A stretch of DNA of 61,157 bases from an uncultured Acetatifactor sp. (GTDB lineage: Bacteria; Bacillota; Clostridia; Lachnospirales; Lachnospiraceae): contig CAKRRD010000011.1 of NCBI GenBank assembly GCA_934394815.1, forward strand, positions 1 to 61,157. The letters run 5' to 3'. Made by a program: the position numbers and the translations under genes. The notes beneath the pieces were generated by a model. The model saw only the letters and a program-made list of their open reading frames with translations. It was not told the origin of the DNA and searched no databases. Of this stretch, positions 1 to 6,987 are shown piece after piece; the stretch's first letter is position 1, and the number at the start of each line of letters is the position of its first letter.

Positions 1-54
1 ATACTCGGGAACCATCTCCGGACGGTGAATGATATTCACGATAAACTTATCCAT
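1..54 (-). CDS. Start of an unidentified gene (partial, cut by window edge)
   Basis: The first 18 codons of a gene that runs off the window are visible, reading MDKFIVNIIHRPEMVPEY. The ATG is preceded by a GGAGGAAA ribosome binding site six bases upstream. The gene lies 29 bp downstream of the galactanase stop on the same strand, so it is probably the last or next gene of the galactan operon. A beta-galactosidase or another galactose-handling enzyme would fit the position, but 18 residues do not identify a family. Confidence 0.6.
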   Translation of the reverse strand, partial: MDKFIVNIIHRPEMVPEY

Positions 55-83
55 CTTTTCCTCCATCTCGCCATTTGCATTTA

Positions 84-1193
84 TTACTTGTTAAAATCCC
101 TGATGGTTGTCAGGGCAGGTAATACATTTCCATCGTAGTCGAACAGTGCCTGATTGGCCCATTCGTTTCCGCCGGGACCGGGATCCTGAATGTATTTCAG
201 GGACTCCTCATTGGCCCATCCGCAGCCGGGCACCGGGATCCATGCCGGCTCCCAGTAATAGAAGCCTTTTCCTCTGCCCTCCGGAACCTGTGCGATCCGC
301 TCCATGACCTTCTGCATAAAGGCAGCCTGTCCTTCCGGTGTCATAGGATACTCTACCGCCTCCGCAAGGTGAGGCTTGGTCGCCATGCCCTTGCGCTCTT
401 TCGGTGCAAGCTTCTCTCTGTCTGCATAGTCTTCCATGGTGAAGCCCATGGATACTTCCGCCACGACGACATCCTTCTGATATCTCTGTGAGAGATCATT
501 CATATTATTGGTCAGGTCATCAATGGTTCCGTGCCAGAAGGGATAATAGGATAATCCGATGACATCGAAGTCCTCTCCTCTCTGCACATAGGCATCAAAC
601 CATTCTCTGCAGCGGGCATTGTTGCCACCGCAGTCCAGATGAAGCATCACACGGCTTTCCGGGGATACCTCTCGCACCGCACGGATGCCCGCGCTGATGA
701 ATCTGGCAATATTGTCAACGTTGTCCCATTTTCCATGGGGCCACATCAGACCATTGGTGATCTCGTTACCTACCTGTACCATCTCCGGAAGCAGATCGAG
801 ACGCTTTAACTTCAAAAGCACATCCTTTGTGTAATCATACACATGCTTCTCCAGTGCATCCGCATCGGCATACGCCCACTCCTTGGGAGGGAACTGTTTG
901 CCGGGATCTGCCCAGAAATCACTGTAATGCAGATCCAGCAGATAGCTGTAACCCAGCTTTTTACCGGCCGAAGCCAGTGCCACCAGCTTGGTGAAATCGC
1001 TGGTACCGGCACTGTAAGGCCTGCCGTCCTCACTGTAAGGATCGTTCCAGAGACGGATGCGCAGAGAGTTGGCACCATATTTTTTCAGGATTTCCAATGC
1101 ATCCCCCTCTCTGCCTTCGTCATAAAACCTTGCACCGAGAGCGGTCTCTTCCGGCAAAGTCGATACATCCATACCTTTGATAAATTCTTCCAT
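84..1193 (-). CDS. GH53 endo-beta-1,4-galactanase, no signal peptide
   Basis: Family GH53 enzymes cut beta-1,4-galactan, the side chain of type I arabinogalactan and pectin. The 369-residue protein has the family order: GMDVS at the start, NSLRIRLWNDP (42-52), LDLHYSDFWADPGKQ (86-100), the acid/base glutamate in VGNE (E144), and the nucleophile glutamate in VVVAEVS (E246). Length matches the catalytic domain alone. There is no signal peptide, lipobox or wall anchor, so it should act in the cytoplasm on imported oligosaccharides, unlike the secreted enzymes typical of the family. It lies 33 bp after the permease gene. The start is preceded by a tandemly repeated AATTGGAGT that supplies two Shine-Dalgarno-like copies. 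Confidence 0.93.
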   Translation of the reverse strand: MEEFIKGMDVSTLPEETALGARFYDEGREGDALEILKKYGANSLRIRLWNDPYSEDGRPYSAGTSDFTKLVALASAGKKLGYSYLLDLHYSDFWADPGKQFPPKEWAYADADALEKHVYDYTKDVLLKLKRLDLLPEMVQVGNEITNGLMWPHGKWDNVDNIARFISAGIRAVREVSPESRVMLHLDCGGNNARCREWFDAYVQRGEDFDVIGLSYYPFWHGTIDDLTNNMNDLSQRYQKDVVVAEVSMGFTMEDYADREKLAPKERKGMATKPHLAEAVEYPMTPEGQAAFMQKVMERIAQVPEGRGKGFYYWEPAWIPVPGCGWANEESLKYIQDPGPGGNEWANQALFDYDGNVLPALTTIRDFNK

Positions 1194-1226
1194 ATTACTC
1201 CAATTACTCCAATTATTCCATTGTAT

Positions 1227-2069
1227 TTAGCCCTTAACGGCGCCTCCGGTGATACCTTCCACATAGAATTTCTGCATGATCACAAATAATACAGAGATAG
1301 GAATAGATACCAGTACACCACCTGCACAGAACTGCGTAAAGTAGGTGTTGATCAGGCTCTTATCCAGCATGTTGTACAGACCAATAGCAACGGTCCACTG
1401 GGAAGAAATACCGGAATTTAACAACAGCTTTGCATATACGAAATCCATCCAGGGGGACAGGAAGGAGCTGATAACGGTATACACAATGATGGGACGGCTC
1501 ATGGGGATAACAACCTTCCAGAAGATCGTAGCCTCACTGGCTCCATCCAGATAAGCAGCCTCGCGCAGGGAGTTCGGGATCGTATCGAAGAAGCCCTTTG
1601 CGATCAGGTAACCCAGACCGGATCCGGCAGAATATACCAGGATCAGTCCGAGGTGCGTGTTGGTCAGGTTCATGGTCTTCAGAATGAAATATACTGCGAT
1701 CATGGACAATACACCGGGGAACAGATTCACGATAACCGCAGCGTTCATCAGCGGCTTACGTGCCGGGAAACGCATGCAGGAGGTCGCATATGCCACCATC
1801 AGTACAAAAGCGGTGGAGATCACACATACTGCACATGCAATGATGAATGTGTTCTTGAACCAGTTCGGGAACTGTGCCACACTGTCCGCGGAAAACAACA
1901 GGTTCTTATAATTGACCAGGCTCCATTCCTTCGGGAAAAAGGTGCTGGTGTTCATGCCGGTGTATGCACTGAAAGAAGTGACCAGCAGCCATACGATAGG
2001 CACCAGCCAGACAAATGCCAAGAACGCCAGTAACAGGTTATGTAATAAAGTCTTAATAAATCTCTTCAT
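1227..2069 (-). CDS. Carbohydrate ABC transporter permease, MalG type
   Basis: This is the second membrane subunit of a class I sugar importer of the MalFG type. The 280-residue protein begins with an uncleaved membrane helix (about 8-31) and has about six helices. The EAA loop that docks the ATPase is visible at about 168-190 (LREAAYLDGASEATIFWKVV), followed by the conserved IPMSRP. Its start overlaps the stop of the upstream permease gene by one base, so the two are translationally coupled. With the binding protein and GH53 enzyme next to it, galacto-oligosaccharide is the likely cargo. No MsmX/MalK-type ATPase is present in the window, so a shared ATPase encoded elsewhere must power it. 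Confidence 0.93.
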   Translation of the reverse strand: MKRFIKTLLHNLLLAFLAFVWLVPIVWLLVTSFSAYTGMNTSTFFPKEWSLVNYKNLLFSADSVAQFPNWFKNTFIIACAVCVISTAFVLMVAYATSCMRFPARKPLMNAAVIVNLFPGVLSMIAVYFILKTMNLTNTHLGLILVYSAGSGLGYLIAKGFFDTIPNSLREAAYLDGASEATIFWKVVIPMSRPIIVYTVISSFLSPWMDFVYAKLLLNSGISSQWTVAIGLYNMLDKSLINTYFTQFCAGGVLVSIPISVLFVIMQKFYVEGITGGAVKG

Positions 2070-3493
2070 TAACGGAACGCCTCCTCTCTGTCACCCTTCA
2101 GGAATCTGCTGAAGGCAATGAGGGTAAATACCGCACAAAGGATAAACACGATAATACCGATGGTGGATGCCATCTTGTAGTTGTAATAACTCTGTGTCAG
2201 GTTGAACAGCCAGGTGATAAGCAGGTCTACTTCCTTCGCCTGGGAGTTCGCCATGGCCTGATTGGTGGTGGTATATACACCCTGGGTCAACAGATAGATT
2301 ACGTTGAAGTTATTAATATTCTTGACAAAATCCGTTACCAGAGAAGGTCCGGTGACGAACAGCATATACGGCATGGTAATATGAATAAAGCTCTGCATCG
2401 GAGTAGCTCCATCGATCTTCGCACTCTCCAGCTGGTCAGAAGGAATATTCATCAGCACACCGGTAGCGATCAGCATCTGGTAAGGAACACCGATCCAGAT
2501 ATTGATCAGGATGATCATTACATGTGCCCATCCGGGAGCGGACAGGAACGGAATGTAGCTGGTACTGATGGCACCGATATCTCTCAGCCACTGGGTGATT
2601 CCAGCATTGGCACAGATTGTGTTCATAATGCCGTTGTTAGCGAAGAAGTTACGGACCAGAAGCAGGGAGACGAACTGGGGAACTGCGATCGTTACAATGA
2701 ACAGAGTTCTCCACAGCTTCGGCAGCTTCGTTCTCTTATTATTGATCAGCAAGGACAACAGAATACCTCCAAGGTAAGTGGTAAAGGTTGCGAACAGTGC
2801 CCATACCAGTGTCCAGATCAAAATCTTACGAAAGGCATAACCGAAGGTAACGGTCATTCCACCGCTGGAGAACAGATTCTTGAAGTTGGCAAATCCCACC
2901 CAGGTGAACAGAGCGGACGGAGGCATATGTCCCTGATCATAGTTCGTGAATGCGACAGCGATCAGGATCAACAGAGGAATGATCGTAAAGATAACGACAC
3001 CCATGACGGGAAGTGTCAGCAGTGTGATATAGAATTTGTCATTCTTGAACTGCTGCAGATCCTCTACAAATGTATTGATATGCTCTCCTGCCTGTGCTTT
3101 TTTCTGCAGCCGGTAAACGGTCACTTCATTTTTAAGCCAGATCACCAGAAATACGAACCAAATCACGAATGAGACTACGGAGAACAACAGGATCATAAAC
3201 GAGTTGTCGTAATCGTTGAATTCATTCTGCATGGTTACAATATTGAAAACTGTCTCCTGCTGTACAGTTCCCAAAGTTCCAAAATCACGTACATACTCTG
3301 TGGCAAAGCCAAAGGTGAATACAATGACTGCCACTTCGAGCAGAGTCATTAAAATACCTTTGATAATTTGTTTTCTGCGGATATATCCTGCTCCCATCCA
3401 GACCAGGGATAATTTTACGAACAGATCTCCTTTTACGACTGCTTCACCGAACTCCTTGAAGAATCCGCCGATTCCGCTCTTTTTCTTCTTCAT
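2069..3493 (-). CDS. Carbohydrate ABC transporter permease, MalF type
   Basis: This is the first membrane subunit of the importer. At 474 residues it is longer than a typical 290-residue sugar permease. The extra N-terminal part (1-150) has a helix at about 45-65, another at 98-120 and a charged linker, as in MalF/GanP-like proteins. The transport core (about 155-460) carries the EAA loop at 355-375 (QLESAKIDGATPMQSFIHIT). A good Shine-Dalgarno (AAAGGAGAGG) precedes the ATG. The gene is second in the operon, 265 bp after the binding-protein gene, and the intervening stem-loop probably lowers its expression relative to the binding protein. Confidence 0.92.
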   Translation of the reverse strand: MKKKKSGIGGFFKEFGEAVVKGDLFVKLSLVWMGAGYIRRKQIIKGILMTLLEVAVIVFTFGFATEYVRDFGTLGTVQQETVFNIVTMQNEFNDYDNSFMILLFSVVSFVIWFVFLVIWLKNEVTVYRLQKKAQAGEHINTFVEDLQQFKNDKFYITLLTLPVMGVVIFTIIPLLILIAVAFTNYDQGHMPPSALFTWVGFANFKNLFSSGGMTVTFGYAFRKILIWTLVWALFATFTTYLGGILLSLLINNKRTKLPKLWRTLFIVTIAVPQFVSLLLVRNFFANNGIMNTICANAGITQWLRDIGAISTSYIPFLSAPGWAHVMIILINIWIGVPYQMLIATGVLMNIPSDQLESAKIDGATPMQSFIHITMPYMLFVTGPSLVTDFVKNINNFNVIYLLTQGVYTTTNQAMANSQAKEVDLLITWLFNLTQSYYNYKMASTIGIIVFILCAVFTLIAFSRFLKGDREEAFR

Positions 3494-3624
3494 TCTCTGC
3501 CCTCTCCTTTCTTCATATTAATATAAATTTTTAGTAACTGTTCCGAACACCTTCCCGCGTTCACCCGACCAGTTACATAACCCGGCAGGCAGGAGTCGAA
3601 CCCGCTTACCGGAAACGTTTCCTG

Positions 3625-3678
3625 TAAAAAAGGCATCCCTCCACTACGTGTTATTGTTCATAGCTTCAGGACGCCTTT
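3625..3678 (-). terminator. Stem-loop between binding-protein and permease genes
   Basis: On the minus strand AGGCGTCC and GGGATGCCT can pair (with wobbles) across a loop of about 30 bases, and a run of six T follows immediately. It lies within the operon, after the binding-protein stop. The simplest reading is a leaky intrinsic terminator that gives more binding-protein mRNA than permease mRNA, a common arrangement in sugar ABC operons. Confidence 0.55.
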
Positions 3679-3758
3679 CTATTCTCTGTATTCGTTCTGC
3701 ACCAGAACGTTTTCATCATTCATTTGTCACAGAACCGAAACAGATCATCTTCCCAGAC

Positions 3759-5105
3759 TTATTCAGCGGGTACGGAAACACCTTCTACCAGCTCATCCAG
3801 TGCTGCCTGGATACCAGCTTCATCATCAGCCTTCAGCTGACCCTGAGCTACTTTCTCACCGAAGGTAGCGGTAGGATCCCAGTACTTGCCACCTACGATC
3901 TGAACTACACCATAAGCGGACTGCTCAGACAGAGCTGCAATAGCGGTATTGGAAGAAACATCCTCGGAACCAGCAACGTTGATATTGGAAGGTCCGATCT
4001 CTCTCTCTGCGAAACGTACTGCCTGGTTGTCTTCGTTGGTGATCCAGTCAGCCAGCAGAGTTGCCCAACCTGCATTTGCAGAATACTTGTTAACGCCTAC
4101 CAGCTTGAAGCCTGCTACAGAGCCCTGCTGGATCTGCTTGTCACCGCAGGTATAGGCAGGAAGCTTGGTAGCTGCGTAGCCATCACCGAAAGCGGTCTGA
4201 GCTGCAGTTGCATCCCAGGTACCGGAAACTACTGCACACAGGTCACCGGAAGCGATCTGGTTAGATACGTCACCATCAGCGATCGGAAGGAATGCACTGT
4301 TGCCGCTGATGTTCAGCATAGCCTGTACAACCTGTACGCCAGTAACGCCATCAGCGCTGGTGCCGTTCCAGTCCATAGCAGTGCTGCCGTCGTCATTCAG
4401 TGCGGTAGTGAAACCTGCACCATAGAAGAAGGAAGCGTTGTACCAGCCGGAAGCAAGAGTCATACCAACCTTCTTGCCAGCCTTATCAGCTGCTGCAAGT
4501 AAGGTATCCCAGCTCTGTGCATCTTCGGGAGTTACTAAAGCAGAATTGTAATATAAGAAATAACCGTTATCAGCACTCATAGGGAATGCATACAGTGTGC
4601 CATCCTTGGTTGCTGCATCTACAGAACCGGAAGCATTTGCACTCTTAACATCAGCTACGCTCTTGCCTGCGTAAGCTTCCAGAGCTGCATCCATTTCATC
4701 AACAGACTGCAGGGCACCTGCATTTACCAGATCGATCAGCTGGTCAGATGCGAAAGAATACACATCAGCAGCAGCCTCGATATCGGCTAAAACAGTATCC
4801 TTAGCTGTGGACTCGGACTCGGTACCCAGCTGGATATCGAAATTTGCATAATCTGCATAGTGCTCCTTGAAGGAATCGATCATGCCCTGTAACATGGTCT
4901 GATCTTCCTCTGCACCCCAGATTCTCAGGGTGACGTCCTGCTTCTCAGCGGGAGCGGTCTGCTGTGCAGCCTCGGTGGTGGTTGCTGCTGCTGCAGAAGT
5001 TGCTGTGGTATCTGTTCCGGCATTTGCAGAAGCATCAGAGTTTCCACAAGCTACCAGAGAGAATGCCATAGTCAGTGACATTGCTAAAGCGACTAACTTT
5101 TTCAT
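3759..5105 (-). CDS. Sugar-binding lipoprotein of the ABC importer
   Basis: An extracellular solute-binding protein of family 1 (MalE-like) that captures oligosaccharide for the permeases. The 448-residue precursor has a lysine-containing N-terminus, a hydrophobic core and a lipobox, LVAC, with the lipidated cysteine near residue 20. An Ala/Thr-rich linker follows and then the binding fold, with VTLRIWGAEEDQ as its first strand. The open frame extends 26 codons further upstream, but the ATG at 5105 is chosen because CAGGAGGATA stands just before it and the lipoprotein signal starts there. It is the first gene of the operon, with its own strong promoter and two LacI-type operators. Confidence 0.93.
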   Translation of the reverse strand: MKKLVALAMSLTMAFSLVACGNSDASANAGTDTTATSAAAATTTEAAQQTAPAEKQDVTLRIWGAEEDQTMLQGMIDSFKEHYADYANFDIQLGTESESTAKDTVLADIEAAADVYSFASDQLIDLVNAGALQSVDEMDAALEAYAGKSVADVKSANASGSVDAATKDGTLYAFPMSADNGYFLYYNSALVTPEDAQSWDTLLAAADKAGKKVGMTLASGWYNASFFYGAGFTTALNDDGSTAMDWNGTSADGVTGVQVVQAMLNISGNSAFLPIADGDVSNQIASGDLCAVVSGTWDATAAQTAFGDGYAATKLPAYTCGDKQIQQGSVAGFKLVGVNKYSANAGWATLLADWITNEDNQAVRFAEREIGPSNINVAGSEDVSSNTAIAALSEQSAYGVVQIVGGKYWDPTATFGEKVAQGQLKADDEAGIQAALDELVEGVSVPAE

Positions 5106-5135
5106 TTTGTTATCCTCCTGTTTTGTTTTGCAAGT

Positions 5136-5152
5136 TTGTGCGCATTGCGCAA
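5136..5152. promoter_or_regulatory. LacI-type operator O1 of the galactan operon
   Basis: TTGTGCG-CAT-TGCGCAA is an imperfect palindrome of the same 7-3-7 design as the perfect one at 5231. It lies just downstream of the predicted transcription start of the binding-protein promoter, where a bound repressor would block transcription. The assignment to the neighbouring LacI-family gene is inferred from position and symmetry. Confidence 0.55.
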
Positions 5153-5170
5153 CCGCTTGTCTACGATAAT

Positions 5171-5199
5171 AGTGTAGCAACATTTCCTTATGTTGTCAA
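5171..5199 (-). promoter_or_regulatory. Promoter of the galactan transport operon
   Basis: On the minus strand TTGACA (5199-5194) is followed after 17 bp by TACACT (5176-5171), a near-consensus housekeeping promoter. It points into the binding-protein gene and is flanked by the two palindromic operators. Confidence 0.8.
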
Positions 5200-5230
5200 T
5201 TTATAATAATGACTGATATTGAGCCTCAAA

Positions 5231-5249
5231 ATTGTGCACTTTGCACAAT
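5231..5249. promoter_or_regulatory. LacI-type operator O2 (perfect palindrome)
   Basis: ATTGTGCA-CTT-TGCACAAT is a perfect inverted repeat with 8-base arms. It lies upstream of the -35 box of the binding-protein promoter. Its centre is about 96 bp from O1, close to nine helical turns, which suits repression or activation through a DNA loop. Confidence 0.65.
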
Positions 5250-5380
5250 CGTGTTCGGAAAGCCTTGATTTTACTGGGTTTTCTGTATATCTCATTTTTT
5301 CGCAGCAGCGGTTTTTTTCTTCGTTTTTTGAAGAAAATTTCAGAAAACGTTTTTCTGATTCATGGCTTTCGGCATCAGAA

Positions 5381-6397
5381 TCAGCCCTTCGTAGACTCCT
5401 TCAGAATGATCTCATAATCCAGAAGCGTCTTGTCCGGAACTGTTTTCCCATGGATCAAGTCCAGCAATACCTGGCAGGATCTGCGGCCCAGTTCCGTGAT
5501 GTTGAATTTCAAAGAAGTTACGGTAATTGGATAATTTTCCAGTATCCGGCTGTAATGGCAGGATGCCACCTTCATCTGGTCCGGAATCCGCACACCCATG
5601 CGGGAAAGCTTTCTCACCACTTCATCGCAGATGTAGTCATCCTGGCACAGAATGCACTCCACGCCGCTTTTTTTCAGCTCTTCCACAGCTTTTTCCACCA
5701 TGGCCCTGCTGCTTAGATCCGTGTAGACCAGATCCGGATTCAGCTTACGCTTTCCCTTGCGGTAAGCTTCTTCATAGCCCTGATATCTGCAGCGGTTGAC
5801 CATCTGATCCATATTGCTGCCCAGATAGGCGATGTTCTGGATTCCCTTGGCAAACAGTACCGTTACCAGTTCCCTGCAGGCTCCCACATTATCATGGTCC
5901 ACCTGCACTACATCATCATCCGGGAATTTTCCCACCGCAACAAAAGGAATCTGCTTCTGTTTCAGGAATTTTACATATTTATCGTTCTCATAGGTTCTGG
6001 TGAGGATCATCCCGTCCACTTTCCGGTTCTTGATCAGTCTTTCCAGCGGTCTGGTATCGTTTCCGTTCGTCGTCACCACAATAATATCGTAATCATTGGC
6101 CTGTGCCACCTCTTCCACCCCATACATACAGGTATGGAAAAACGGCATATCCACCAAAGTGTTGACCTCCGGCAGAATAATGGCAATATTATTGGTTTTC
6201 GACTGTGCCAGACTCTGTGCCGCCGCATTGGGATAAAAACCGTGTTCCTCAATATATTCCAGGATCCGGTCCCTGGTAGCGGCACCGATACGTCCTTTCC
6301 CGGAAATCGCCCTTGAGACCGTGCTTGCAGACACCCCCAGTTCTCTCGCCACATCATGGATCGTCATCGTCTTGTCATTCCCAGAATTATTATTCAT
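5381..6397 (-). CDS. LacI-family transcriptional regulator of galactan genes
   Basis: A 338-residue DNA-binding regulator with the LacI domain order. The helix-turn-helix at about 11-36 reads MTIHDVARELGVSASTVSRA and is followed by the hinge region (HGFYPNAAAQSLA). A periplasmic-binding-protein-like sensor fold occupies about 65-335. It lies upstream of the transport operon on the same strand, separated by 275 bp with a separate promoter, so it is the obvious local regulator, sensing galactose, galactobiose or a related sugar (inferred). The first ATG is used; its Shine-Dalgarno-like GGAAAGG sits in the loop of a small hairpin (6403-6420, GTCACG/CGTGAC). Repression versus activation cannot be told from sequence. 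Confidence 0.92.
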   Translation of the reverse strand: MNNNSGNDKTMTIHDVARELGVSASTVSRAISGKGRIGAATRDRILEYIEEHGFYPNAAAQSLAQSKTNNIAIILPEVNTLVDMPFFHTCMYGVEEVAQANDYDIIVVTTNGNDTRPLERLIKNRKVDGMILTRTYENDKYVKFLKQKQIPFVAVGKFPDDDVVQVDHDNVGACRELVTVLFAKGIQNIAYLGSNMDQMVNRCRYQGYEEAYRKGKRKLNPDLVYTDLSSRAMVEKAVEELKKSGVECILCQDDYICDEVVRKLSRMGVRIPDQMKVASCHYSRILENYPITVTSLKFNITELGRRSCQVLLDLIHGKTVPDKTLLDYEIILKESTKG

Positions 6398-6461
6398 ACT
6401 ATGTCACGCCTTTCCGTGACCTGCAATCCTCAGATTGCAGACACACTATCCACCTCGTTCT

Positions 6462-6554
6462 TTGCGCAATTTGCTATTTCCATGTTTTTTGCCATATTTT
6501 TGTGCGCAAACGATTGTTCATGCTTATAGTAGCATCTTGTGAAGGGTCTTTCAA
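6462..6554 (-). promoter_or_regulatory. Promoter and half-operators of the LacI-family gene
   Basis: TTGAAA (6554-6549), 17 bp, TACTAT (6531-6526) on the minus strand is a good promoter. TTGTGCG at 6500-6506 overlaps the expected start point, and TTGCGCA lies at 6462-6468. Both resemble one half of the operators at 5136 and 5231, which suggests autoregulation. Confidence 0.55.
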
Positions 6555-6685
6555 TGCGCCTTTTTACACAAATTCCTCTTTTATTTCTATACAATAGTTA
6601 CAAAAGGACAGGTTCTCTTGAAGTTATTTAACCTATTTTCCCGTTTTCCGGTTCCGGAACTGTTTCCAATCCCTTCCTTATGATG

Positions 6686-6930
6686 TAATGAGCCTCAAGG
6701 AAAAACAAGCGGCCGCGAAGCGGACATTTGTTTTTCTGGGCTCATTAGCGAACGAATATCCTGCGAAGCAGGGTGTAGAGTGCGGTAGCACGAATTCGTG
6801 AGCTTATGATATAATGAGCGTAAGTGAGCCAATATGCTTGCATAATTGGCGAACGGCGAATTTGATCATGATAGTTGCGAAGCAACGACAAGCACCGTAG
6901 GTGCGAATCATGATATAATGAGCATCCACG
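6686..6930. repeat. Array of mini-hairpins forming three-way junctions
   Basis: The gap between the LacI gene and the surface-protein gene is packed with palindromes. Three units each have an outer stem enclosing smaller hairpins. Unit 1 has AATGAGCC/GGCTCATT, then AAAAACAA/TTGTTTTT, then CCGC-GAA-GCGG. Unit 2 has outer ACGAAT/ATTCGT enclosing CCTGC-GAA-GCAGG and GTGC-GGTA-GCAC. Unit 3 has outer TCATGAT/ATCATGA enclosing GTTGC-GAA-GCAAC and GCACC-GTA-GGTGC. A plain hairpin (GCCAAT...ATTGGC) lies between. The motif TGATRTAATGAGC occurs three times (about 6680, 6806, 6911). Sequence differs between units while pairing is kept. No open frame, coding signal or CRISPR spacing is present. Confidence 0.7.
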
Positions 6931-6933
6931 ACA

Positions 6934-6969
6934 AAAACGGATGGTAACTGTCACGTTACCACCCGTTTT
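6934..6969 (-). terminator. Terminator of the giant surface-protein gene
   Basis: AAAACGGGTGGTAAC and GTTACCATCCGTTTT pair over about 15 bp with a 6-base loop (GTGACA) and run into a T tract on the minus strand. It lies 19 bp beyond the stop codon of the surface-protein gene. Confidence 0.85.
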
Positions 6970-6987
6970 CCATTTTCTTATGCTGTT

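Noticed and set aside
2381..3172. Long plus-strand frame of 263 codons opposite the MalF-type permease
   Set aside because: No ribosome binding site or family resemblance; it is antisense to a clear permease gene and has the skewed composition of a shadow frame.
5341..5357. CcpA cre-like sites at 5341 (CAGAAAACGTTTTTCTG) and 3611 (GGAAACGTTTCC)
   Set aside because: Both have the central CG and symmetry but about three mismatches to the cre consensus, so catabolite control is not claimed.
6686..6930. Palindromic cluster as a CRISPR array or integron attachment array
   Set aside because: The palindromes differ in sequence and spacing, no repeat-spacer alternation is present and no cas or integrase gene is near.
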